Shown here: one piece after another, positions 24,929 to 32,317 of the stretch | How the letters are laid out: each line of letters opens with the position of its first letter | Numbering within the stretch: position 1 is the first letter of the stretch | Source: CAZESS01 sp964414415 | GTDB lineage: Archaea > Thermoplasmatota > E2 > UBA202 > DSCA01 | Assembly (NCBI GenBank): GCA_964414415.1 | Contig: CAYPWJ010000001.1 | Location: 62,001-126,000, forward strand | Length of the DNA stretch: 64,000 bases | Direction of reading: 5' to 3' | Program-made: the position numbers and the translations under genes | The notes under the pieces: model-generated | Seen by the model: only the letters and a program-made list of their open reading frames with translations | What the model was told of the DNA's origin: nothing | The model's database searches: none

Positions 24929-25053
24929 GCCCCGGTAGTGTAGTGGTTATCATGCGAGCCTGTCGAGGCCCCGCTGGGGCTGCAGCAAGCTCGCGACCCG
25001 AGTTCAAAGCCGTGTCGCGTCCTGCGGCATGGATGAAAATCTCGGCCGGGGCG
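24929..25053 (+). tRNA. tRNA-Asp (anticodon GTC) with two introns, one in the T-loop
   Basis: Acceptor GCCCCGG (24929-24935) pairs with CCGGGGC (25046-25052) only if two insertions are removed. Intron 1 (24966-24987, 22 nt) follows position 37 and has a canonical bulge-helix-bulge: central helix CTGT/GCAG, bulges CG|A and CA|A, and inner stem GGCCCC/GGGGCT. Intron 2 (25009-25039, 31 nt) splits the T-loop at 59/60: outer helix CCGAG/CTCGG, central helix TTCA/TGAA, bulges AA|G and AA|T, inner stem CCGTG/CATGG. Splicing both gives a regular 72-nt tRNA with T-loop TTCAAAT. T-loop introns are known mainly from Thermoproteales. A TATA-like AAATATTATT precedes it. Confidence 0.9.
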
Positions 25054-25135
25054 CTCCTTTCTTTTCCCCCGTGCCTGGTGCTTCCCGAAACTTACTTATA
25101 TGTAGCGAGGATAGTTCTCCCTGTCAGGTGACCGT

Positions 25136-27391
25136 ATGAAAGGAAAGCGGCATGTCATGCTTGTGTTTGGCCTCGTTTTTTTTATCGTTGCTCCCTCACT
25201 CGGGTTCGTGGTGACTCCGTCGATGAAGCGAGTGCCAGACGACCTGGACAAGACCATCCGCTATGAGGGTGACTTCGGTGTATTCAATACCTCGACGCTG
25301 CAGATGGATTACGTGGACGTGGAGATATGCCGGAACGTGACCGCGATTGAGGAACACGACGGTGTGCTGCTTCTCCGGGAGGATATATCAATTGTCAACA
25401 GCCGGACGGACGAGCAGATCCCGGAGCTGTCCGACACCAACATCTGGGCCATCGATCCCTACACCTCCAAAAACGTCAGGGGGTACGGTGACACGGAGCG
25501 CGTCGGCCAGTATATCTTCCCGATTGGCGTCGAGAAAAAACGGTATACCATCTGGAACGGCGACATGGACGGCCCCTACAGCGAGGGATACGTGGACGTT
25601 GAGGACGCGACGGGTGTCGCCCGCTACCAGGCCGAGGAGACGGTTGCCGGCACGACCTGCTACAAGTACCACGGCGGCCAGGAGGAAGTCTGGATCGGGC
25701 CGGGTCCGGAGGGCACCCCGCCGGGCACCGAGATGTATTACGAGGGCGAGCAGACCGCCTGGGTCGATCCCGAGACGGGCACCATCGTGGACTACGACAA
25801 ACACATCCGGCAGTACCTCGAGTTCCCCGACCTCAACCGGCTGCCGGCTGACCTGAACACGACAGCGCGGCTGAGCGGCACCATCGCCATGTTCAATCTC
25901 TCCAGCGCGGCATCCGACGATCCCTACGACCGGTGGAACGCTAGCGTCCGGCGGCACGTCTGGGTGGAGGAGGCATCCACCGACGAGATGTACATGGTCG
26001 GCAGCGAAACCATCGCACGAGACAGCGACGGCGATCTCCTCCCGGGTGACTTCCAGGCGTACAGCGTCGACGGCGTCAACCGGACCACGATGCACTATCA
26101 TCCACATTTCAGCGACAAGAGCGGCCGGCTGACGTTTCCCATCGGCGTCGAACAGCGCGACTACGAGCTGTGGAACAGCGACATCGGTGCCTCATCGACC
26201 GCCCGTTACACGGGGCAGACATCCATCGCCGGGCTGCCGGTCTACCGCTACCGGGTCTCGGTCGAGGAGCATCCACGCGGTACCATGTCGATCCCCGGGA
26301 TGAGCGACCGCCACGTCGACCTCTCATACAGCGGCGACACGGTCTACTACGTGGAGCCCGCCACCGGCAGCGTCGTCAACGTCGAAAAGACAGGCGTCGT
26401 CGAGGCGACGTTTCCCGACCTGCATACCATCCCAGAGAACACCCATACAGAGCTCGAGATGAACGGCGACCTCTGGATCCTCGGGCAGGGGCGCACCGAC
26501 ATCCGGATGCATCGGGAGGTCACGGCGACCGACACCCACTACGATGAAGGACGCAAGGTCATCCTGCTGCGCGACAACACGACGGTCTACGATCAGGCAA
26601 GCGGCGAGGTCGTCGAGATGGCGTCCGGCAGCGCGGTGCACGGCGTCTACGCAGAGACGGCCAGAGAGGCCCCGAACTACGGCGACCGCCACCGGGAGGG
26701 CGTCTTTACGTTTCCACCAGGCGTGGACAAGCAGACCTACCAGATGTGGAACACCGAGATCGCTGCGACGTCACCCGCCCGCTTCGTCCGTGAGGAAGAC
26801 CACGCCGGCATCCACACATATCTGTTCGAGACGGAGGAAAGCCGGCAGGTCTACGACCCCACAGAGGGCATCGAGCAGGAGGTCAAATATACGACGACGA
26901 CGCGGTACTGGGTGGAGCCCAACAGCGGCATGGTCATCGACATGGAAAAGACCTCGGAGAAAAAAGTCAATCTCCTCAACTACCTCGTCGGCATCCCGGG
27001 CCGGACCTGGGTGAAGGCCTACGAGCTCACGCTGTCGTTTTCCGACGGCACCGTCGCCAAAAACGTCCGGGCAGGACGGACGGCGGCAGCCCAGATGCAG
27101 CTCTCCGGCAGCACGATGCCGGTCACCACGGTGAATCTCTCAACCGCGGGGTTGATGGACAGCGTCAGGGCGGCACGGCAGCAAAAACAGCAGGTGCAGC
27201 AGCTCGACGAAAACAAGGTCAAAGCCGTGGATTTCCACTACTGGATGAGCCATGCGTCGGTGGAGCAGATGGCGGACGAAGCGCAGACAACCGGCTTCAT
27301 GCTCATGCTGCTCCAGGTCATCCTGCCCGTCCTCCTCGTGATTTTCGGTGTTGCCCTCGCTGTGCTCTGGTGGGTCAACCGGCCCGAGTAG
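25136..27391 (+). CDS. Surface protein with three tandem DUF3068 (PorA-like) domains
   Basis: 751 residues with an N-terminal signal/anchor helix (about 8-25), three repeats of about 200 residues each, and one C-terminal helix (LLQVILPVLLVIFGVALAVL) before a short cytoplasmic tail. Each repeat has the same landmarks: an F/W-T/I-F-P-I/P-G-V pattern (FPIGVEKKRYTIWN, FPIGVEQRDYELWN, FPPGVDKQTYQMWN), a YRY/YKY core and a VxPxTGxVVxxE strand. This corresponds to DUF3068, usually single-copy in actinobacterial PorA-type proteins. Most of it should lie outside the cell. A TATA box TTATATG is near 25096 and AGGTG precedes the ATG. The function is unknown. Confidence 0.85.
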   Translation: MKGKRHVMLVFGLVFFIVAPSLGFVVTPSMKRVPDDLDKTIRYEGDFGVFNTSTLQMDYVDVEICRNVTAIEEHDGVLLLREDISIVNSRTDEQIPELSDTNIWAIDPYTSKNVRGYGDTERVGQYIFPIGVEKKRYTIWNGDMDGPYSEGYVDVEDATGVARYQAEETVAGTTCYKYHGGQEEVWIGPGPEGTPPGTEMYYEGEQTAWVDPETGTIVDYDKHIRQYLEFPDLNRLPADLNTTARLSGTIAMFNLSSAASDDPYDRWNASVRRHVWVEEASTDEMYMVGSETIARDSDGDLLPGDFQAYSVDGVNRTTMHYHPHFSDKSGRLTFPIGVEQRDYELWNSDIGASSTARYTGQTSIAGLPVYRYRVSVEEHPRGTMSIPGMSDRHVDLSYSGDTVYYVEPATGSVVNVEKTGVVEATFPDLHTIPENTHTELEMNGDLWILGQGRTDIRMHREVTATDTHYDEGRKVILLRDNTTVYDQASGEVVEMASGSAVHGVYAETAREAPNYGDRHREGVFTFPPGVDKQTYQMWNTEIAATSPARFVREEDHAGIHTYLFETEESRQVYDPTEGIEQEVKYTTTTRYWVEPNSGMVIDMEKTSEKKVNLLNYLVGIPGRTWVKAYELTLSFSDGTVAKNVRAGRTAAAQMQLSGSTMPVTTVNLSTAGLMDSVRAARQQKQQVQQLDENKVKAVDFHYWMSHASVEQMADEAQTTGFMLMLLQVILPVLLVIFGVALAVLWWVNRPE

Positions 27392-27422
27392 CTCACAGCT
27401 CCCCGGGGCTACCGGAAGGAGG

Positions 27423-29240
27423 CTACCTGAACTGCGGCCGGCGGCTCAGCCGCCGCGGGAGCGACAGCGGCTCAAACGGCCGCCCCTGCATTTTTTGCTG
27501 GACGAGCGCTTGGAGGTCGTCGAGCGACAGCTCGTCGGGACAGTCAAACCGGCAGCGAGGCTGAAACACGCCGTCCTGCTCACGGTCGCCGTAGACGATG
27601 ATGACCGGCACCCATTCCTTCTCGGCGGTGCGGATGCGCTTCGACACGCTTGCGTCACGGTCGTCGACGTCCACCCGCGCGTCGATGCGGTCGGCGAGCT
27701 GGAGGCAGTCGTCGTTGAACTCGTCCCGGACGGGGATGAGCCGTATCTGCGTGGGTGACAGCCAGAAGGGCAGCATGCCCTTGCCGCCCTGCTCCATCTT
27801 CTTTGCCTCTGACTCCAGCAGCGCGCAGACGCAGCGGTCGATGCCGCCCGAGATGGAGGTGTGGAGGAGCAACGGATGCCGCTGGTCGCCCTGCTCGTCG
27901 GTGTAGGTGATGTCGAACGACGCGGGGTTCTCGACGTCTATCTGGACGGTCGACAGCGCGAAGGACGTGCCGACCGAGTCGTTCATGTTGAACTCGTACT
28001 TGGCGACGAAGTAGAAGTAGCGCTCGTTCCACATCTCCACCAGGATGGGTCGCCCCCACTCGCGGGCGAGCTCCACCGCAAAGTCCCGGTTGTCCTCGAA
28101 GAACGAGCGGACGAACCGGACGGCGACCTCGCCTTCCAGCTCGTTGAGCCGTATCCAGTCGAGCGACAGCATGAACTGCCGCCTGAACTCCTCCAGCGCC
28201 TGCTCACGGTTGCTGCAGAGGGTATGCATGTCGGGCATCGTGAACGAACGGAGGCGCTTAATGCCCGACAGCTCGCCGTGCTGCTCACGGCGGAAGGAGC
28301 GCGCCAGCTCGAAGAGGCGCAGCGGGAGCTGCCGGTAGGAGACGATCATGTCGTGGGCCATCAGGTACTGCCCGAAGCAGGCGGCGAAGCGCATGAACAG
28401 CTCGTCGTCGCCGCTCCGGATGCGGTACTGGCGGGCGGGGAACTTGGACAGGTATTTCTTCAGGGCCGGGTGCTCGGTGTCGTACATCAACGGCGTCTCG
28501 ACCTCCATCGCCCCGGCCTGGAGGCACATCTGCTCGACCTGGCGCTCCAGCAGTTTTTTGACCAGGCGGCCCTTGGGGTACCACCGCATGTGGCCGGGGC
28601 CGGCGCCGGGCTCGTAGTCGACGAGCTCCAGGTCCTGCATCAGGCGGATGTGCGCCGGCGTTTGCTCTGCTTTGCGGCTGCCGTGTGCCTCGTACTCGTA
28701 GAACTTCCTGAGCTCCTTGTGCCCCTCGAAGTCAAAGCTGTCGGCTTCGACGAGCTCGCCGTCAGGGGTGAGCACGTAGAACGTCGACGGTGCTGTCTCC
28801 TCCGCCGGCGTTTCCTCTTTTTTCTCCGCTGTTACGGTCCGGGACAGCTCCGCCAGCGGGTGCCCCTTGCAGCGCAGGGCGAAGGCCTTGTACCAGCCGA
28901 ACGGCGCCTGCTTGACTGTGAAGTCGTCGGCCAGCCGGTCGTGCAGCTGCGCCAGTGCCTCCTGCGCCGCCTGGATGCCGGCGAGGTCGGTAGCGAGATG
29001 CGCATATGGATACAGCATGACGCTGTCTACGCTGACTTTTGACGCCACGTCGCGTATCTCCCGGGCGGCGTTGTCGACAACGGCGTCGATGTCGCTCTCG
29101 TCGCCCTGTTCGACGGCGACGAAGACCGCCAGCGCCTCGTCGAGCCTGTCCTCCATTGCCTCGAGTTCCTGGGCGCTGTCGAGGGCCTTCTGTTTTGCCT
29201 CGTATTCGATGTAATCGGTGTGGAGCAGCAAAAGCTTCAT
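27423..29240 (-). CDS. thrS: Threonyl-tRNA synthetase, archaeal type
   Basis: 605 residues. The N-terminal 140 (MKLLLLHTDYIEYEAKQKAL onward) form the archaea-specific editing domain related to D-aminoacyl-tRNA deacylases, which removes mis-attached serine. It is followed by the class II catalytic core with motif 2 ARSFRREQHGELSGIKR and motif 3 SGGIDRCVCALLE, and a C-terminal anticodon-binding domain. The length and domain order are those of euryarchaeal ThrRS, not the bacterial TGS-containing form. Transcribed alone on the minus strand, with a short AT-rich promoter region after 29240. Confidence 0.96.
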   Translation of the reverse strand: MKLLLLHTDYIEYEAKQKALDSAQELEAMEDRLDEALAVFVAVEQGDESDIDAVVDNAAREIRDVASKVSVDSVMLYPYAHLATDLAGIQAAQEALAQLHDRLADDFTVKQAPFGWYKAFALRCKGHPLAELSRTVTAEKKEETPAEETAPSTFYVLTPDGELVEADSFDFEGHKELRKFYEYEAHGSRKAEQTPAHIRLMQDLELVDYEPGAGPGHMRWYPKGRLVKKLLERQVEQMCLQAGAMEVETPLMYDTEHPALKKYLSKFPARQYRIRSGDDELFMRFAACFGQYLMAHDMIVSYRQLPLRLFELARSFRREQHGELSGIKRLRSFTMPDMHTLCSNREQALEEFRRQFMLSLDWIRLNELEGEVAVRFVRSFFEDNRDFAVELAREWGRPILVEMWNERYFYFVAKYEFNMNDSVGTSFALSTVQIDVENPASFDITYTDEQGDQRHPLLLHTSISGGIDRCVCALLESEAKKMEQGGKGMLPFWLSPTQIRLIPVRDEFNDDCLQLADRIDARVDVDDRDASVSKRIRTAEKEWVPVIIVYGDREQDGVFQPRCRFDCPDELSLDDLQALVQQKMQGRPFEPLSLPRRLSRRPQFR

Positions 29241-29292
29241 GGAGGTAAAGCATCCCTGGATATAAAAATCTTACAGATATGGAAATGGTCTC

Positions 29293-30354
29293 TCAGACAT
29301 GGGTCAGCAGCCAGTGGATGACGGGAAGCCGTTCGAAGATTTCCATATGTTTAGCCTTGGCGAGTTTGACGCGGAATCCTTTATACGACCATCCGCTTTC
29401 TAATCCGTCTTCATCCACTGCTTTAACCTTTATGCTTTTAGTTTCTCCTATGTCACCTATTTCGTCGTAGGTATGGGACAGCGTGACGGTGGCACCGCTT
29501 TCGAAAGGTCCATAGGTGGTGTTGGTCTCATTCTCCCAGTCCCATTGGACGATGAGGGTAATTTTATCATCATTTGGGTCATATACATGGGCCTGTAGCT
29601 TGTATTCCTTTCTCCATTTGACTGTGTCGTTTCCCTGTAGTATTGGTTCATAGGGCGGATAGTCCTTTTCTACTTCGTTTACTGGTCCAAAAAACATATT
29701 ATCAAACCGTAGTTCAACCTCTGGTGAAGGCAATTGATCCCTGCTGCTCTTCCAGCCTATTTCTAAATTAACATATCTGCTAGTCTCTTCGAAATAAAAA
29801 TTCCTATCGTTAGGGTCGCTACAATTAAACTCTACATACTTCCACTCATTATAAGGCGGAGTTATCTCTATAATTTTTGCATTCCCTCCATTCCATATAT
29901 CATTTTCTCTATACTCCGCGGCACATATAATAATCCGGGTGTCACTAGGGTTACCAGTAATTTTGTACCAGAAACCAACATGATAATACTTGTTGGGTTC
30001 TATCTTTATCTTTGAAGCGGTATTTGGCCACCAACCATTAAAAGCATGATTATCCAAATTGGTTATCCCTGCGGATTTACTACCCGAATGGGCATATTTA
30101 GAATCCCAAAGAGGCTTGGTTTCACCCATTCCATCAAAAAGCCATCTTGCAGGTTTATCATCAGAGCCAAATTCAAACGAAGGATTTTCAATGAGATTCG
30201 TGCCATTCAAGCTGCTCGGGGCGCATTTACTCTCCATCGATGCCCCGGTAAACGTTCCACCTGGCTTGTCTGCCGGCTGGATGGCTGCAATCGGCACAGC
30301 CAGCAGAGCGACTATCAGAAAGCAGATGACCACTCTGGAGGGTATCCATCTCAT
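29293..30354 (-). CDS. AT-rich secreted protein with CBM-like and PKD/Ig-like regions
   Basis: 353 residues. The signal peptide (VVICFLIVALLAVPIAAI) was used to choose the start at 30354; the frame stays open further upstream but without export features. Residues 50-200 begin with NLIENPSFEFGSDDKPARW, the hallmark opening of carbohydrate-binding-module-like jelly-roll domains. Residues 230-330 look like a PKD/Ig-type domain (KLQAHVYDPNDDKITLIVQW and GATVTLSHTYDEIGD). The gene and about 150 bases upstream are clearly AT-richer and lysine/asparagine-richer than all neighbours, which suggests recent transfer. The function is unknown but probably surface attachment or glycan binding. Confidence 0.75.
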   Translation of the reverse strand: MRWIPSRVVICFLIVALLAVPIAAIQPADKPGGTFTGASMESKCAPSSLNGTNLIENPSFEFGSDDKPARWLFDGMGETKPLWDSKYAHSGSKSAGITNLDNHAFNGWWPNTASKIKIEPNKYYHVGFWYKITGNPSDTRIIICAAEYRENDIWNGGNAKIIEITPPYNEWKYVEFNCSDPNDRNFYFEETSRYVNLEIGWKSSRDQLPSPEVELRFDNMFFGPVNEVEKDYPPYEPILQGNDTVKWRKEYKLQAHVYDPNDDKITLIVQWDWENETNTTYGPFESGATVTLSHTYDEIGDIGETKSIKVKAVDEDGLESGWSYKGFRVKLAKAKHMEIFERLPVIHWLLTHV

Positions 30355-30506
30355 TTTATTTGCCTCTAAACCACAAAATGGTATATCGTTCATAAACCCA
30401 TCGAAAATGTAGCTTCCTTTTAAGATGTAATCTAAAGGCTTTCCGTATATCGTTCCTTCGGAAAGAGTACGCGAGGGTTTGCCAGAGACTCGCTCTATTC
30501 CCGGTT

Positions 30507-30923
30507 TCAGTATGAAGCCAGATACGGCTGCAGCGTCACGCGGAGCTCTTCTGGGTCGCGGAGCCCGGACATCGTGACCGCGGTGCCGTCGCCGTGGACG
30601 GTGACGTCCGTGTAGCCCAGCAGCGCTCCGGCGTAGCCCCGGCTGACCTCCAGGCCGGTGACGTCGGGGAGCGACAGGTCGCTGTGTTCCATGCGGAGGA
30701 GAAACGCGTAGTGTTCCTCCGCCCTGATGACCCGCTGGGTGGTGACGAGATACCGGACGCGTATCCATTTCACCGCGGCGTAGACGATGAAGAAAAGGCC
30801 CAGGCCGTAGAGCAGCAGCGTCGCACAGCCGAGCAGCCAGAAGAGCCAGAGCGACCGCAGCGATACCCGCCGCCAGAGGATGCGCTCGCCTGGGTGGAAA
30901 TGAAGACGGGTCTGCAGCGCCAT
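30507..30923 (-). CDS. Bacterial-PH-domain (bPH2/DUF304-like) membrane protein
   Basis: 138 residues: two adjacent transmembrane helices (about 22-58; LWLFWLLGCATLLLYGLGLF) followed by the bPH2 pattern RYLVTTQRVIRAEEHYAFLL, then SDLSLPDVTGLEVSRGYAG. Such proteins occur widely as small membrane-attached PH-fold proteins of unclear role. Its ATG overlaps the stop of the DUF63 gene by one base (TGATG), so the two are translationally coupled and may act together. The long frame running through both genes is not a single protein. Confidence 0.8.
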   Translation of the reverse strand: MALQTRLHFHPGERILWRRVSLRSLWLFWLLGCATLLLYGLGLFFIVYAAVKWIRVRYLVTTQRVIRAEEHYAFLLRMEHSDLSLPDVTGLEVSRGYAGALLGYTDVTVHGDGTAVTMSGLRDPEELRVTLQPYLASY

Positions 30924-32077
30924 CAGACCCCCATGCCGATGCGGAGCAGGTCGCGCAGTCCCGGCGACAGTCCGAGGACGAGCACGAACAGCTTTATCAG
31001 CCCCCGGAGCGTCTTCCTGCCCCGGAGCTCCTCTCGGAGATAGACGTCCAGCGCGTAGACGATGCCGAGGACGATGCCGAGCTTGGCCAGCGGGTACCCG
31101 ATGCCGCCGCCGTGCTCCATCAACATCTCGGGGATGGGATGTTTCTCCTGGTAGCCGATGCCCATGCCCAGCGGGTCGACCACGGCCAGGTAGCTCACCC
31201 AGCCGTCTATCATGTGACCGAAGACGAGCGCCAGGTTGACCATCGAGGTGCCGGGGCGCCATCCCTGCCATCGCGACAGCGTGTAGACCAGCCCGGTGAC
31301 GCCGACGGCGAGCGCTGCGACGAGCGGCAGGATCACCATGTGGACGTCGCCGGGGATGCGGCTCCACTGGTATCCGAGCATCCAGCGGCCGACGAGATAC
31401 AGCGTGGGGAGCAGCAGGAAGAGCCCGACGGTGAACAGCCCGCTCGTCGTCTCGTGGGGCAGCAGCTCGTAGCAGGCGACGGCGGCGAGGGCGAACGCGG
31501 CGACCAGGAGCGGTGAGAGCGGCGCCCCAATCCATCCGTCGAGCAGGAGAGATGCCGCGGTGTAGGCGGCGACGAGGAGCGCCAGCGATGCAGCATGGAT
31601 CTGCCGTCCGCTGCGGCGGGACGCCCGGCCGGCGAGGATGCCGACGGCCAGGCCGACGGCGAGGTAGACACCGATCTGGATGTAGATGACCGGCGAGATG
31701 AACAGGTAGGCGAGCGGCCGCTGGAACAGCCCGCTGTCCTCCAGCGCGCGGAGCGTCGCGCCGAGCACGATGTAGGGCGACGTGCCGGCGATGAACCGTG
31801 CGTCGACTTCGATGTCCAGCCGCCGGAACACGCGGTACATCCCGTAGAACGCGACGAGGAGGAACAGCCCGTATACGAGCTCGGAGAGCACCGTGTAGCC
31901 CGGCGCTGCCTCGACGCCGTGATAGCTGACCGGGTGTCCGACGGCGTCGGCGACGACCGGGCCGACGAAGTACTTCCAGATGAAGCTGTCGTAGACCAGC
32001 CCGGGGGCGAGCAGCAGCGCTGCGATGAACGCTCCCGTGACGGCGGCTGCAGCGACGGCGATGGTCCGGCGGTGCAT
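30923..32077 (-). CDS. DUF63 family integral membrane protein
   Basis: 384 residues with about ten transmembrane helices, matching the euryarchaeal DUF63 family in length and in segments such as SPYIVLGATLRALEDSGLF and LVFGHMIDGWVSYLAVVDP. The protein family is archaea-specific and uncharacterised. Conserved E, D and H residues inside helices (ALEDSG, GHMIDG) suggest an enzyme or transporter site. It is followed by the PH-domain gene with a one-base overlap. Confidence 0.88.
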   Translation of the reverse strand: MHRRTIAVAAAAVTGAFIAALLLAPGLVYDSFIWKYFVGPVVADAVGHPVSYHGVEAAPGYTVLSELVYGLFLLVAFYGMYRVFRRLDIEVDARFIAGTSPYIVLGATLRALEDSGLFQRPLAYLFISPVIYIQIGVYLAVGLAVGILAGRASRRSGRQIHAASLALLVAAYTAASLLLDGWIGAPLSPLLVAAFALAAVACYELLPHETTSGLFTVGLFLLLPTLYLVGRWMLGYQWSRIPGDVHMVILPLVAALAVGVTGLVYTLSRWQGWRPGTSMVNLALVFGHMIDGWVSYLAVVDPLGMGIGYQEKHPIPEMLMEHGGGIGYPLAKLGIVLGIVYALDVYLREELRGRKTLRGLIKLFVLVLGLSPGLRDLLRIGMGV

Positions 32078-32176
32078 CTATTGGGAAACAGCCACGCTTA
32101 ATAAAGCGTTGGTTCCATGCTTTGCCGGAGTCCCCGCGGTACAAAACGTTAAAAAGGAGTCCTGTGTTTCCCTGCC

Positions 32177-32317
32177 ATGGCACGGTTCCCTGAAGCCGAG
32201 GAACGGATCCTCAACAAGCTCATCTGCATGAAGTGCAACGCCCGTAATCCGCCGAAGGCCAAGCGCTGCCGCCGGTGTAAGTCGCCGCATCTCCGTCAGA
32301 AGTCACGTGGCGCCTAG
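32177..32317 (+). CDS. rpl40e: Ribosomal protein L40e
   Basis: A 46-residue zinc-ribbon protein of the large ribosomal subunit: MARFPEAEERILNKLICMK, then two CxxC pairs (CMKC, CRRC) separated by NARNPPKAKRCR. This is the standard archaeal L40e in length and sequence. It is divergent from the DUF63 gene and converges on topA with a 4-base overlap of stop codons. A TTAAAAAG element lies about 25-30 bases before the ATG. Confidence 0.96.
   Translation: MARFPEAEERILNKLICMKCNARNPPKAKRCRRCKSPHLRQKSRGA

Noticed and set aside
24929..25030. Broken tRNA-Asp pseudogene
   Set aside because: At first the T-arm and acceptor appeared missing. Both are restored exactly by a second bulge-helix-bulge intron further downstream.
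29293..30768. Extended secreted protein starting at 30768
   Set aside because: The extension lies over the PH-domain gene and destroys the signal peptide at 30354.
30507..32183. Single 558-codon frame spanning the PH-domain and DUF63 region
   Set aside because: The upstream part is arginine-rich shadow of DUF63 in another frame. The real arrangement is two genes overlapping by one base.
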